From an uncultured Arachnia sp. (lineage in GTDB: Bacteria > Actinomycetota > Actinomycetes > Propionibacteriales > Propionibacteriaceae), in assembly GCA_947499145.1 (NCBI GenBank), contig CANMNB010000005.1, positions 124,001 to 188,000 of the forward strand: a stretch of 64,000 bases of DNA. Reading direction: 5' to 3'. Made by a program: the position numbers and the translations under genes. The notes under the pieces are model-generated. The model did no database searches. It was not told where the DNA came from and saw nothing but the letters and a program-made list of their open reading frames with translations. Shown piece by piece: positions 9,939 through 19,548 of this stretch. How positions within the stretch are numbered: the first letter of the stretch is position 1; the number at the start of each line of letters is the position of its first letter.

Positions 9939-10916
9939 ATGAAGGTCGTCGCGATGGGTCACGCCTGCGTGGACGTACTGCCCGCAGTCACAGCTGGACT
10001 CCCGGGCATGGAACCAGGGATCCTCTATCCCGTCGGACCCCTGGCGTTCCGCCTCGGCGGTTCTGTCCCGAACACCGGTGGCGCCCTCGCCGCACTGGGG
10101 GTGGACGTTGTCCTGCACTGCTCAATGGGCGACGACCCGCTTGGCCGCGTCGGCGGGCAACTGCTTGCGGATATGGGCGCAGACGTCCATCTGGTCCCCT
10201 CCGACACGTCCACGTCCTACAGCATCGTGATCGAATCGGGCGACCACGACCGCACGATCTGGCAGCACGAGGGCAGCAATGTCTCTTTCCGCCCCTCGAG
10301 CTTGGACCTTGGCGCCCTGGAAGCCGACTTGGTGCATCTTGGTTACCCGTCGCTACTCCCGAAGCTGAGCCGGCAACCTGAGCTCTTGAGGTCCTTCTTC
10401 GCCAGCGCAAGGGCCCGTGGGACCACAACGTCCCTCGATCTCGCGCATGTGGCCCCTGGTTCTCTGGGTTCCACAGTCGATTGGTCACGCTGGTTCAGGC
10501 TCACCCTGCCCGAGGTCGATCTGGTCTCCCCCAGCTGGGATGACTTGGGCAGCGCCCTTGGCCTCGATCCCGTCCCCTCAGCCGAGGAGGTTCAGGATGT
10601 GGCCGATCTGTTCATCGCCCGCGGTGCAGCTGCCGTCGCCATCTCCAACGGGGCCCGAGGCTTCCTGCTGCAAACCGCTGACGCAGGACGTCTCAGTTCC
10701 GCAGGGCGCGCACTCGAGGACTGGACCAGCTACCCCGGAGGCCGGTGGTGGATCGATGCCGAAGAGATCAGCCACCCGGCCACGACCTTGGGTGCGGGCG
10801 ACACCCTGACAGCAGGTCTGATCCACGGCATCACCCTCGGAATGAGTCCGCTTGAGGCGGCGCACCACGCCAGATCGATCGTTGGACGGCACCTGCGCGG
10901 ATTGTCACTGAGATGA
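9939..10916 (+). CDS. PfkB-family carbohydrate kinase
   Basis: ATP-dependent kinase of the ribokinase/PfkB fold, 325 residues. The N-terminal substrate-side glycine motif LGGSVPNTGGALAALG is near residues 39-54, and the anion-hole and catalytic motif GAGD is at 285-288. The ATG at 9939 has GGAGGA 8 nt upstream; a reading from 9870 would start inside the operator and was rejected. It is first in a four-gene operon and overlaps the regulator gene by ATGA. PfkB kinases act on sugars, nucleosides or ketose phosphates. Here the neighbours suggest that it phosphorylates the sugar or polyol imported by the divergent transporter; that assignment is inference. Confidence 0.88.
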   Translation: MKVVAMGHACVDVLPAVTAGLPGMEPGILYPVGPLAFRLGGSVPNTGGALAALGVDVVLHCSMGDDPLGRVGGQLLADMGADVHLVPSDTSTSYSIVIESGDHDRTIWQHEGSNVSFRPSSLDLGALEADLVHLGYPSLLPKLSRQPELLRSFFASARARGTTTSLDLAHVAPGSLGSTVDWSRWFRLTLPEVDLVSPSWDDLGSALGLDPVPSAEEVQDVADLFIARGAAAVAISNGARGFLLQTADAGRLSSAGRALEDWTSYPGGRWWIDAEEISHPATTLGAGDTLTAGLIHGITLGMSPLEAAHHARSIVGRHLRGLSLR

Positions 10917-11926
10917 GGGAATCAACAACGAGGCGGGCGACACTCAATGATGTTGCCGACTACGCCAAGGTGAGTCTCAAGACCGCGTCCCGGGTACTCA
11001 ACGGGGTGACGACCGTCGCGCCCGATCTCCGCGACAGGGTACTGGAGGCCGCGACTTCGCTGCACTACCGCCCCCATCGCGGTGCTGCCACCATGCGCTC
11101 TGGTCACTCCGACATGATCGGAATGGTGATCCGCGACCTGGAAAATCCCTTCTACTCGGCCCTCGCTGTCGGAGCTGCTGAGGTTTCGGAAGCCAACGGC
11201 TGTCTCCTCATCACGTCGAGTTCCGAGGGATCCCTCCAGCGCCAGCAGCAACTCCTGGAGGCGGTTCTGGCTCAGCGGCCCGCGGGCATCATCATCACCC
11301 CAGCACCTGGAGAAGACGAGCTCTTGAGGTCTGAGCGGGATCGATCCCTGCCCATCGTCGCAGTGGACGAAGCGCTGTCTTTCGAAGCCGACACCGTCAC
11401 ATTCGACAACTTCGGCGGCGCCTTCAGCGCAGTCAAACTGGCGATCGAGGGTGGACATCGCCGTTTCGGGGTGATCAGCGAATCTCTCGCAATTGGGACT
11501 ATGCCCCAGCGCGTTGAGGGGGCCCTCAGTGCCCTGCGTGCCCATCAGCTCGGATACCATCCGGAACTCGTTGTCCAAAACGTCCACACCTACGGGCAAG
11601 CGCGCACGGCGGCTCGTGCACTCCTGCAATCCACCGACCCTCCCGATGTGCTCTTCTGCGCGAACAACGTAGCCGCTGTCGGAGCAGCTGCAGAGATCCA
11701 TCGGTGTGGGGCCAGTACAACTCTGGTGTCGTTCGACGACTTTCCGTTGAGCGACGCGCTGGGCTTCCCCACCATCGTCGTGTCGCACGACACCCGCCAA
11801 ATGGGCCGCGAGGCGTCACGTCTGCTGTTCTCTCGCATTGCTGAGCCTGACCTACCACCCAGACACATCACCGTTCCCACCGAACTCCACCAATACCGCC
11901 AGGAGGTGCGCCATGACAACACTTGA
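10913..11926 (+). CDS. LacI-family transcriptional regulator
   Basis: The 337-residue protein has an N-terminal helix-turn-helix (TLNDVADYAKVSLKTASRVL, about residues 10-29), a hinge region (HYRPHRGAATMRSG) and a peripla-like effector domain. It probably represses the divergent transporter and its own operon through the palindrome at 9862-9875. Its gene lies second in the operon, overlapping the kinase by ATGA and the isomerase by 14 nt, so regulator level should follow operon expression. The effector is unknown and is probably a sugar or sugar phosphate of the pathway. Confidence 0.94.
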   Translation: MRESTTRRATLNDVADYAKVSLKTASRVLNGVTTVAPDLRDRVLEAATSLHYRPHRGAATMRSGHSDMIGMVIRDLENPFYSALAVGAAEVSEANGCLLITSSSEGSLQRQQQLLEAVLAQRPAGIIITPAPGEDELLRSERDRSLPIVAVDEALSFEADTVTFDNFGGAFSAVKLAIEGGHRRFGVISESLAIGTMPQRVEGALSALRAHQLGYHPELVVQNVHTYGQARTAARALLQSTDPPDVLFCANNVAAVGAAAEIHRCGASTTLVSFDDFPLSDALGFPTIVVSHDTRQMGREASRLLFSRIAEPDLPPRHITVPTELHQYRQEVRHDNT

Positions 11927-12911
11927 CCCAGTACAGCTCCCACCGAACCAGCCGCCGGACAGGTTCTACCGCGGAGGGCGCAGAATCGCTGAGTTCCGCG
12001 GAATCCCCTATACGGGAGGAAATATCCCCGAGGACTGGCTCGGCTCTGCCACCCCCTTGTTCGGAGAGCATCAATTGGGGTTGACCCGCCTCCCCGATGG
12101 CCGACTCTTGCAGGATGCGCTCGCGCAGGAGCCTGTGGCCTGGCTGGGCTCTGCTCACCTCGCCCGATGGGGGCACGACCCGAAGCTCCTGACCAAGCTG
12201 CTCGATGCCGGACAACGGCTCCCGGTTCACTTCCATCCCGACGGGGCTTTCGCACAGCGGCATCTTGGCTGCGCCCACGGCAAGGCGGAGGCATGGATCA
12301 TCCTCAGCCCCGGCACGGTCCATGTCGGCTTACGTCGGGATGTCGAGCATCGAGAGCTGCTCGAACTCATTCACCAACAGGACGCAGAGAGACTCTTGGG
12401 ACTGCTCCACTCGATTGAGGTGGAGCCGGGAGACGCGGTTTTCGTCCCCGCCGGCGTTCCTCACGCCATCGGAGAGGGAATCCTGCTGGTGGAGGTTCAA
12501 GAGCCGGAGGACATGTCAGTACTCCTGGAATACTCCGGCTTCGACCTCTCCCCGGGGTCACCCACGGAACTCGGTTTGGGAGAAGCGCTCGCCCTGCAGG
12601 CCATGCGCACCACCGGCTACTCCGAGGACGAGGTTGCTGCTCTCATCAAGCGTGGTCCGACATCGGGAGCCGCGCTCCCGAAGGAGGCGGACGACTTCTT
12701 CAGGGCGGATTGGATCGAAGGCGGAGCAATTGACCGTGGCTACGGCGTGTTGGTGGTCACAAAGGGTGAAGGCGTTCTCCGGTTCAGCAGCGCCTCCCAC
12801 CCAGTCTCGCGCGGAGACGTCTGGTTGATCCCCCATTCTGCAAGGGCAGAGCTAGAGGGAGTGGTCAAGGCCCTCTTCTGCCGACCGCCGGCGCCGGAAC
12901 CTGGCGCATGA
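11913..12911 (+). CDS. Class I mannose-6-phosphate isomerase-like cupin
   Basis: A 332-residue protein of the type I phosphomannose isomerase family, which interconverts mannose-6-phosphate and fructose-6-phosphate. The family landmarks NIPEDWLGS, HFHPD, GKAEAWII and PAGVPHAIG are present. Presumed zinc ligands are H106, H108, E126 and H184. The first is normally Gln (Q-x-H), so H106 is an unusual replacement. The ATG at 11913 lies 14 nt inside the regulator gene with AGGAGG 6 nt upstream. It overlaps the next gene by ATGA. It could act on a related sugar phosphate. Confidence 0.82.
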   Translation: MTTLDPVQLPPNQPPDRFYRGGRRIAEFRGIPYTGGNIPEDWLGSATPLFGEHQLGLTRLPDGRLLQDALAQEPVAWLGSAHLARWGHDPKLLTKLLDAGQRLPVHFHPDGAFAQRHLGCAHGKAEAWIILSPGTVHVGLRRDVEHRELLELIHQQDAERLLGLLHSIEVEPGDAVFVPAGVPHAIGEGILLVEVQEPEDMSVLLEYSGFDLSPGSPTELGLGEALALQAMRTTGYSEDEVAALIKRGPTSGAALPKEADDFFRADWIEGGAIDRGYGVLVVTKGEGVLRFSSASHPVSRGDVWLIPHSARAELEGVVKALFCRPPAPEPGA

Positions 12912-14056
12912 ATCGGGAAGTCCTAATCTTCGGAGCAGGAGCCGTCGGAAGGGGCTTCATCGCCGAAATCTTTCACGACGCGGGCTGGGACATCACGTTT
13001 GTGGACGCCGACGGCCACCGCGTGGATGACCTCCGCAAGGGGTACGACCATGCGACGGTCTGGAATGGAAAAGTCACCACTAAGCGCATCAACCCCACGT
13101 CGGTCCTTCACACAAGTGAGCATGCCGCCGTCACCGCGGCAGTATCGAGATGTCACGCCATCTTCACCAGTGTTGGAGTAGCTCACATGGAGGCGGTGGC
13201 CTCGTCACTCGGGCCGGGCCTGACTCAGCGTCTGGCCACAGGTAACAAGGTGGACCTCTACCTTGCCGAGAATGCCCCCGACGTTGCCCAACAAATGCGG
13301 AGCCACCTGGAGCGGGTGTTGGGACGACCGACCCATTGGCAGGATCAGTTCGGTGTAGTGGCACTCTCCGTCGGGCGCATGATTCCCAGCGAGCAAACCG
13401 CCGCACACGCACCTGGTTTCGTGGCCGTCGAGCCCTATCGCCAACTACCGTTCGACGTTCGGGCATGCAGGGCCGCGGTTCCGGACGTGCCGGACATGGT
13501 GAGTCGGCCGGAGATCTCGTTCGACTATTTCGTCCAGCGGAAACTCTTCGTACATAATTTCGGCCACGCCTGCGTGGGCTACCTCGGCCGGGAGCTGGGC
13601 TACGACTTCATCACAGATGCCATGCACGATCGCGTTGTCGAGGCTAGAGTCAAGAACTGGATGGCGGTCACGGCCCGGAGTCTCGCGACACGGTGGGGAA
13701 CAAGTCCGACCGAGGAACTCGAACATGCTCACGATCTCTTGGTCCGCTTCTCCAATCGGGACCTCAACGACACGGTCACACGAGTGGGGAGAGATCCTCG
13801 ACGGAAGCTCAGCCCCCGTGATCGATTTCTCGGAGCATTGGAGCTGACTGCGCGGGCATCAGGGCTTCAGGAAGCGCGACAGCTTGTTCCTGCCGTGGCT
13901 GTGGCCGCACTCGCGAGTCGTCACTACCCCGGTGGGGAGAACTTGGTGCCTTGGGTACACGAACAGCTCACCGGCGTAGCGAGCGAGCTCGGTGACGAGT
14001 TCCGCTCGCTGGTACACGCCATCGAGACCAGCGGTGCGAGAGCGGTTTTCTCGTAG
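12908..14056 (+). CDS. Mannitol-1-phosphate 5-dehydrogenase-like polyol-phosphate dehydrogenase
   Basis: The 382 residues equal the length of E. coli MtlD. An N-terminal NAD-binding GAGAVGRGFIAEIF and the catalytic pattern K-x4-N-x2-H in RKLFVHNFGH are intact. Further family blocks (RFSNRDLNDTVTRVGRDP, RKLSPRDRFLGALE) match MtlD closely. MtlD oxidises D-mannitol-1-phosphate to fructose-6-phosphate with NAD+. There is no phosphotransferase gene nearby, so any mannitol-1-phosphate would have to come from the linked ABC importer and PfkB kinase. It is the last gene of the operon, ending 13 nt before a strong hairpin. Another polyol phosphate remains possible. Confidence 0.85.
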   Translation: MNREVLIFGAGAVGRGFIAEIFHDAGWDITFVDADGHRVDDLRKGYDHATVWNGKVTTKRINPTSVLHTSEHAAVTAAVSRCHAIFTSVGVAHMEAVASSLGPGLTQRLATGNKVDLYLAENAPDVAQQMRSHLERVLGRPTHWQDQFGVVALSVGRMIPSEQTAAHAPGFVAVEPYRQLPFDVRACRAAVPDVPDMVSRPEISFDYFVQRKLFVHNFGHACVGYLGRELGYDFITDAMHDRVVEARVKNWMAVTARSLATRWGTSPTEELEHAHDLLVRFSNRDLNDTVTRVGRDPRRKLSPRDRFLGALELTARASGLQEARQLVPAVAVAALASRHYPGGENLVPWVHEQLTGVASELGDEFRSLVHAIETSGARAVFS

Positions 14057-14069
14057 CCGTTGCCGGTAG

Positions 14070-14119
14070 CGCAGGAGGGGGAACGAACCGCCCATAGGCG
14101 ATCCGTCCCCCCTCCTGCG
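14070..14119. terminator. Bidirectional hairpin terminator between the sugar operon and pnp
   Basis: CGCAGGAGGGGGA (14070-14082) pairs with TCCCCCCTCCTGCG (14106-14119) with one small bulge and a 23-nt loop. It lies between two convergent stops, so it can end both transcripts. Confidence 0.8.
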
Positions 14120-14136
14120 TCTCGTGGAGCCGGCGG

Positions 14137-16347
14137 TCACTCCTCCTCGGAGGCTTCTTCCTTCTCCTCGTCCACGACGGGCGAGAGCGAGAGCTTGCCG
14201 CGGTCGTCGATGTCGGTGATCTCCACCTGGAGCTTCTGTCCGACGGAGACCACGTCCTCGACGTTGTCGACCCGCTTGCCGCCGGCCAGGCTGCGCAGCT
14301 TCGAGATGTGCAGCAGTCCGTCCTTGCCCGGCATCAGCGACACGAAGGCGCCGAAGGTGGTGATCTTCACGACGGTGCCCAGGTAGCGCTCACCACGTTC
14401 GGGCAGATGCGGGTTCGCGATCGCATTGATCGCGGCCACCGCGGCGTCCGCGGACTCGCCGGTGGTGGCACCCACGTAGATGGTGCCGTCGTCCTCGATC
14501 GAGATGTTGGCGCCGGTGTCGTCCTGGATCTGGTTGATCACCTTGCCCTTGGGGCCGATGACCTCGCCGATCTTGTCCACCGGGATGCGCACGGTGATGA
14601 TCCGGGGTGCGTAGGGGCTCATCTCGTCCGGGGTGTCGATGGCCTCGCCCATGACGTCCAGCAGCGTGTGGCGGGCCTCGCGTGCCTGCAGCAGCGCCTT
14701 GGACAGCTCCTCGGCCGGGATGCCGTTGAGCTTGGTGTCCAGCTGGAGCGCGGTGACGAAGTCGCGCGTGCCGGCGACCTTGAAGTCCATGTCACCGAGG
14801 GCATCCTCGGCGCCCAGGATGTCGGTCAGGGCGACGTACTTGGTCTCCCCGTCCAGCTCCTCGCTCATGAGCCCCATCGCGATGCCGGCGACGGCCGCCT
14901 TCAGCGGGACACCTGCGTTCAGCAGGGCCAGGGTGGAGGCGCAGACGGATCCCATGGAGGTCGAGCCGTTCGAGCCCAGCGCCTCGGAGACCTGCCGGAT
15001 GGCGTAGGGGAACTCGGAGCGCGTCGGCAGCACCGGGGCGATCGCCCGTTCCGCCAGGGCGCCGTGGCCGATCTCACGGCGTTTGGGCGAACCCACGCGG
15101 CCGGTCTCGCCCGTCGAGAACGGCGGGAAGTTGTAGTTGTGCATGTAGCGCTTCGTCGTCTCCGGGGAGAGCGTGTCGATCTTCTGCTCCATGTCCAGCA
15201 TGTTCAGCGTCGTGATGCCCAGGATCTGGGTCTCACCGCGCTGGAACAGTGCCGAGCCGTGCACGCGGGGCACGATCGCCACTTCGGCGGACAGGGTACG
15301 GATGTCGCGCGGGCCGCGGCCGTCGATGCGGACGCCGTCGGTGAGGGTGCGGCGTCGCACGAGCTTCTTGGTGAGCGCCTTGAGCGCGGCCGAGATCTCG
15401 TTCTCGCGCTGGGGGAAACGCTCGGCGAGCTGGTCGGCCACGTCCTGGCGGATGCCGTGGGTGGCCTCGTCGCGCTCCTGCTTGCCCGCGATCGTCATGG
15501 CCTCGGCCACACGGTCGGAGGCGAGCTCCTCGACGGCGGCGAAGACGTCGTCCTCGTAGTCGCGGAAGACGGGGAAGTCGAAGGTCTCCTTGGGGAGCTT
15601 CGCGGCCAGCTCGGACTGGGCGTCACAGAGCTGCTTGATGAACGGCTTGGCGGCCTCGAGGCCCTGGCCCACGACCTCTTCGGTGGGGGCGGTCTTGCCG
15701 GAGCGCACGAGCTCCCAGGTGGCGTCGGTTCCGCCGGCCTCGACCATCATGATGGCGACGTCGCCGTCGGCGAGGACCCGACCGGCCACGACCATCTGGA
15801 ACGTGGAGTCAGCGACCTGCTCGACGGTGGGGAAGCAGACCCACTGGTCATCGATGAGGGCGACGCGGACGCCGCCGATCGGGCCGGAGAACGGCAGGCC
15901 GGCGAGCGTGGTGGACATCGAGGCGGCGTTGATGGCCACGACGTCGTAGTAGTGGGTGGGGTTCAGCGACAGCACGTCGACGATGACCTGGACTTCGTTG
16001 CGCAGCCCCTTGACGAACGCAGGGCGGAGCGGACGGTCGATCAGGCGGGCGGCCAGGATGGCGCCCTCGCCCGGGCGTCCCTCGCGACGGAAGAACGAGC
16101 CCGGGATGCGCCCGGCGGCGTACATGCGCTCCTCGATGTCGACCGTCAGCGGGAAGAAGTCGATGGAGTCACGGGGCGTCTTCGACGCGGTGGTCGCGGC
16201 GAGCAGCATGGTGTCGCCGTTGAGGTACACCGCGGCCGAGCCGTCGGCCTGCTTGGCCAGTAGGCCCGACTCGAAGCGGACCGTGTGCTTGCCGTACTTG
16301 CCGTTGTCGATGACGGCTTCGGAGAATTCGAGACCTGGTCCTTCCAT
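14137..16347 (-). CDS. pnp: Polyribonucleotide nucleotidyltransferase (PNPase)
   Basis: Phosphorolytic 3'-5' exoribonuclease that degrades RNA and can add tails. At 736 residues it has two RNase PH domains, a KH domain ([17 protein letters not shown]) and an S1 domain ([20 protein letters not shown]), then an acidic tail. The ATG at 16347 has AAGGAG 7 nt upstream; a longer reading from 16410 lacks one. rpsO-pnp order is widely conserved. Here they are separated by about 400 nt and by a hairpin, so pnp may have its own promoter. Confidence 0.97.
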   Translation of the reverse strand: MEGPGLEFSEAVIDNGKYGKHTVRFESGLLAKQADGSAAVYLNGDTMLLAATTASKTPRDSIDFFPLTVDIEERMYAAGRIPGSFFRREGRPGEGAILAARLIDRPLRPAFVKGLRNEVQVIVDVLSLNPTHYYDVVAINAASMSTTLAGLPFSGPIGGVRVALIDDQWVCFPTVEQVADSTFQMVVAGRVLADGDVAIMMVEAGGTDATWELVRSGKTAPTEEVVGQGLEAAKPFIKQLCDAQSELAAKLPKETFDFPVFRDYEDDVFAAVEELASDRVAEAMTIAGKQERDEATHGIRQDVADQLAERFPQRENEISAALKALTKKLVRRRTLTDGVRIDGRGPRDIRTLSAEVAIVPRVHGSALFQRGETQILGITTLNMLDMEQKIDTLSPETTKRYMHNYNFPPFSTGETGRVGSPKRREIGHGALAERAIAPVLPTRSEFPYAIRQVSEALGSNGSTSMGSVCASTLALLNAGVPLKAAVAGIAMGLMSEELDGETKYVALTDILGAEDALGDMDFKVAGTRDFVTALQLDTKLNGIPAEELSKALLQAREARHTLLDVMGEAIDTPDEMSPYAPRIITVRIPVDKIGEVIGPKGKVINQIQDDTGANISIEDDGTIYVGATTGESADAAVAAINAIANPHLPERGERYLGTVVKITTFGAFVSLMPGKDGLLHISKLRSLAGGKRVDNVEDVVSVGQKLQVEITDIDDRGKLSLSPVVDEEKEEASEEE

Positions 16348-16754
16348 GGACAGGCTCCTTTCGGTGGGTGTGCTGCCGCCCACGGGGTGAGGCGAACCGC
16401 CGTCGTCCACCGGTCTTCGATCGAGATCCGCGGGGGCGAGATGTCAGCACCCGAAGACCACTACCGAGGACCAGATGAGACCCCCTGGCGGGCAGCAACA
16501 ACGAATTGGATGTATTGCCGAGCCAACTCTACCGCCTGCTGACGGAAAAGCAGCATTGCGCGCGGTGCGCCCGTCGTCGGGAGCGACCCAGTGATCGATC
16601 CTCGTGAGCGGACGGGGGAAGATCGACCAGTGCTCGATTTTCGGACGCGGGGCACCGGCGGACGCGAGCACCGGCGGGGGATGGGGTCGTCCGGGAACAG
16701 CAACGAGGGCGGGCCCGGCGAACCGGTACCCGCCCCCGTCTGCGAGGCGCCTGC
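16348..16754. other. 407-nt gap between pnp and rpsO
   Basis: No convincing gene was found. The rpsO-proximal end carries a terminator-like hairpin. Nearer pnp, TAGAGT lies on the minus strand at 16528-16533 and could be a -10 box giving a leader of about 180 nt. Short open frames here lack ribosome binding sites and protein-like composition. The leader could hold a PNPase autoregulation site, but I cannot show one. Confidence 0.5.
16707..16735 (-). terminator. Hairpin after rpsO
   Basis: GGGCGGG/CCCGCCC encloses a second CCGG/CCGG stem closed by a CGAA tetraloop. It starts about 20 nt past the rpsO stop and has no U-tract. It could be a terminator, or a 3' end that PNPase and RNase process. 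Confidence 0.65.
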
Positions 16755-17018
16755 TCAGCGGCGAAGGCCGAGGCGGGCGATGAGCTCGCGGTAGTGCTCG
16801 ATGTCGTTCTTCGCGACGTAGTTGAGGAGACGGCGGCGCTGGCCGACCATCAGCATCAGGCCACGACGGCTGTGGTGGTCACCCTTGTGCTCCTTGAGGT
16901 GCTCCGTCAGGTGGGAGATCCGCTTGGTCAGCAGGGCGATCTGCACGTCCGGCGAGCCGGTGTCGCCCGGCTGCGTCGCGTACTCTTCGATGATCTTCTT
17001 CTTCTCGGCGGCGTCCAT
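16755..17018 (-). CDS. rpsO: 30S ribosomal protein S15
   Basis: Primary-binding small-subunit protein of 87 residues, the normal length, with the S15 core [17 protein letters not shown] and the basic segment [27 protein letters not shown] ribosome binding site lies upstream of the ATG. It is followed by a strong hairpin and then pnp. Confidence 0.98.
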   Translation of the reverse strand: MDAAEKKKIIEEYATQPGDTGSPDVQIALLTKRISHLTEHLKEHKGDHHSRRGLMLMVGQRRRLLNYVAKNDIEHYRELIARLGLRR

Positions 17019-17264
17019 GTGGCGCGGCTCCTTCCGTCCGTTGCACGGCGCCCCGGTCGCGGGTGCAGTTGGGGCTCTTACTCATCCGTGGCCGATCTAA
17101 CGGCAACCGCACGAGACTATCACGGGCCTTGGAGGGACGCGGAATCCACCGGGCTGCAGAGCCGCGCCTGTGGCCGGGGTTGCGCGGACCCGGTGTCCAG
17201 AGGGCGAAGTGACGATAGGCTGGCGATCGGAAAGTCAGTCCCGGGGACCCTTGGAGGAGCAGCA

Positions 17265-17741
17265 ATGGCAATCACTGTCCGGCCCGCCATCGAGGACGAT
17301 CTGCCAGTGCTGCGCGCCAACCAGGCCCGTCCGGACCTCGACCTCGTCGACGAACACTTCCAGGCACAGACCGAGGGTCGCCTCGTCTACGCCGTGGCCC
17401 TGGACGGTGACGAGCCCATCGGCACAGCCCTCCTCGACTACTCCTCGGACCTCGCCCCCGAACTTCGCAACATGTACGTCTATCCCGAGCACCGACGCAA
17501 GGGCGCCGGTCGCGCCCTGTCCACCTGGATCGAGCAGCAGGCACGAGAGGCCGGTCACAACGCCGTGTTCCTGGCAGTGGACCCCAACAACGAGCGCGCC
17601 GTGCCGCTGTACGTGTCGCTGGAGTACCACCCCACGGGCGAGCACCTCTTCGTGGAGGAGCCGGAGGTGCACCAGGTCACCGACGAGGAGTCGGCGAGCG
17701 AGTACTACGCGATCTACAAGAAGTCCCTGACCGCCCGCTGA
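17265..17741 (+). CDS. GNAT-family N-acetyltransferase
   Basis: A 158-residue single-domain acetyltransferase. The acetyl-CoA loop is well kept (YVYPEHRRKGAGRALSTWIE, following the R/Q-x-x-G-x-G/A rule), and a conserved NNERAVPLYVSLEY segment follows. The ATG at 17265 has GGAGGA 6 nt upstream. A -10-like TAGGCT lies at 17217-17222. The gene is alone, divergent from rpsO and convergent with ribF. Substrate unknown. Confidence 0.88.
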   Translation: MAITVRPAIEDDLPVLRANQARPDLDLVDEHFQAQTEGRLVYAVALDGDEPIGTALLDYSSDLAPELRNMYVYPEHRRKGAGRALSTWIEQQAREAGHNAVFLAVDPNNERAVPLYVSLEYHPTGEHLFVEEPEVHQVTDEESASEYYAIYKKSLTAR

Positions 17742-17761
17742 GCCCAGCCCGGCACGCCGCC

Positions 17762-18643
17762 TCAGGCCTGCAGCAGGGCGCGAGCCTGGTCGACGTCGCG
17801 CTCCATTTGGGCCACCAGCCCCGGGACGTCGTCGAAGCGGACCTGGCCGCGCAAGCGGGTCACGAAGTCGACGACGATGCGCGTGCCGTAGAGCTCCAGG
17901 TCATCTCGGTCCAGCACATAGCTCTCGACGCGCTTCTCGGTCCCGTCGAAGGTCGGGTTGGTCCCCACCGAAATCGCGGCGGGGAGCCGCTGCCCGTCCT
18001 CGGTCCGCACCCACCCGGCGTAGACGCCGTCCGCGGGCACAGCCATGCCGGGAGGCACGGTCAGATTCGCCGTCGGGTACCCGAGCTCGCGTCCTCGCTG
18101 GTCCCCGACGACAACGACACCGCAGAAGCAGAACGGGCGCCCGAGGTGCCGGGCTGCGGCCTCGACGTCGCCCTCCCGGAGGCACTGGCGGATGTAGCTC
18201 GAGCACGTCACCGTCTGGTCCACCATGGTCAAGGGCACGGCGGAGACCTCGAAGCCCCGCTGGGTGCCGAGCTCGGACAGCGTCGCGACGCTGCCGGCGG
18301 CGCGGTGCCCGAAGTGGAAGTTCTCCCCCACCACGACGCGAACCGGGCCGAGCGGTACGACGAACCGATCGACGAACTCGGCCGGGTCGAGTCCGGCCAC
18401 GTCCTCGTTGAAGCGGACCACCCGGACCTCGTGGGCCCCGGCCCGCTTCAGGAGCGTGATGCGCGTCTCCAGGTCCCCGAGCAGGGCTGGACCGTGGCCC
18501 GGATGGACGACCTCCATCGGGTGCGGCCAGAAGGTGATCACCACCAGCGGGAGAGATCCATCGCCGAGGGCGGTCGACAGGACCTTGCGGTGTCCCTGGT
18601 GCACCCCGTCGAAGTTCCCGATGGCCACGACGCTACGGCTCAC
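17762..18643 (-). CDS. ribF: Bifunctional riboflavin kinase/FAD synthetase RibF
   Basis: Makes FMN from riboflavin and then FAD. The N-terminal nucleotidyltransferase domain has GNFDGVHQGHR and the HFGHRAAG motif; the C-terminal flavokinase domain has GRELGYPTANL with the PTAN signature. At 293 residues it is somewhat shorter than many homologues because it lacks the usual N-terminal lead before the first strand. The start is a GTG at 18643, 14 nt past the truB stop. ribF downstream of truB is conserved in Actinobacteria. Confidence 0.95.
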   Translation of the reverse strand: MSRSVVAIGNFDGVHQGHRKVLSTALGDGSLPLVVITFWPHPMEVVHPGHGPALLGDLETRITLLKRAGAHEVRVVRFNEDVAGLDPAEFVDRFVVPLGPVRVVVGENFHFGHRAAGSVATLSELGTQRGFEVSAVPLTMVDQTVTCSSYIRQCLREGDVEAAARHLGRPFCFCGVVVVGDQRGRELGYPTANLTVPPGMAVPADGVYAGWVRTEDGQRLPAAISVGTNPTFDGTEKRVESYVLDRDDLELYGTRIVVDFVTRLRGQVRFDDVPGLVAQMERDVDQARALLQA

Positions 18644-18657
18644 TCCGCGTCTCCCTC

Positions 18658-19548
18658 TCAGTCTTGGTTGCTTGGCGCGAGGACGGCCACCGGCCGGGAT
18701 CCCTCGCCCGTGGGACGATACAGCGCCAGCAGTTCCCCGTCAGGTCCGATCATCCCCGTCGGGTCATGGGGAACCGGCAGGGTGAGGGGTCGGCCGTGCC
18801 GGATGTCGGCCGCCGCAGCGGCGTCGACGTCGAGGCAGGGAAAGCTGCGCCGGGCCGCTTCGGCCATCGGCATCAGTGCCGGCGGCGAATCGGGGTCCAG
18901 TGCGTCGAGCTGATGGGCGTCGTCGAGATCGAACCCTCCCACCCGCGTGCGCCGCAGCGCGATGAGGTGGCCTCCAACTCCCAGCGCATCCCCGAGGTCG
19001 CGCGCGATGGCACGGATGTAGGTGCCGCTCGAGCATTCCACGTCGACGCCGACGTCGAGGGTGCTGGGGCCGGCGGTGAGCGACGTGATGTCGAGGCGGG
19101 AGATCGTGATGCGCCGGGCCGCGAGCTCCACGTCCTGGCCGGACCTCACGAGGCGGTAGGCGCGCTGGCCCTGCACCTTGATGGCCGACACCGAACTGGG
19201 GACCTGCCACATGTCACCGCGGAAGCGGGCGGCTGCCTCCGCCACGGTCGACGCCGGGATCGTGGCGGCATCACCCACCGACGTCAGGGTTCCCTCGGCA
19301 TCGTCGGTGTCGGAGGACTGGCCCAGCCGCACGGTGGCGACGTAGCGCTTGTCCTTCAACGCAAGGTGTCCCAGCAGTCGCGTGGCACGGTTCACGCCCA
19401 GCACGAGAACGCCCGTCGCCATGGGATCCAGTGTCCCCGCATGGCCGATGCGGCGGGTGCCGAGCACCCGCCGCATCCGTCCAACGACTTGGTGTGACGT
19501 CATCGAGGCGGGCTTGTCCACCACGATGAGTCCAGAACCGGTGGTCAC
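18658..19548 (-). CDS. truB: tRNA pseudouridine(55) synthase TruB
   Basis: Isomerises U55 in the T-loop of tRNAs. At 296 residues it keeps the catalytic aspartate in HAGTLDPMATGVLVLG, the GTYIRAIARDLG motif, and a C-terminal extension of the actinobacterial type. The GTG at 19548 overlaps the rbfA stop as GTGA, so the genes are coupled. Part of the rimP-nusA-ylxR-infB-rbfA-truB-ribF translation cluster. Confidence 0.96.
   Translation of the reverse strand: MTTGSGLIVVDKPASMTSHQVVGRMRRVLGTRRIGHAGTLDPMATGVLVLGVNRATRLLGHLALKDKRYVATVRLGQSSDTDDAEGTLTSVGDAATIPASTVAEAAARFRGDMWQVPSSVSAIKVQGQRAYRLVRSGQDVELAARRITISRLDITSLTAGPSTLDVGVDVECSSGTYIRAIARDLGDALGVGGHLIALRRTRVGGFDLDDAHQLDALDPDSPPALMPMAEAARRSFPCLDVDAAAAADIRHGRPLTLPVPHDPTGMIGPDGELLALYRPTGEGSRPVAVLAPSNQD

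Noticed and set aside
14308-16263. 651-codon open frame antisense to pnp
   Set aside because: Shadow frame; PNPase is intact on the other strand.
16444-16671. Possible 75-codon gene between pnp and rpsO
   Set aside because: No ribosome binding site, odd composition, and it overlaps likely promoter DNA.
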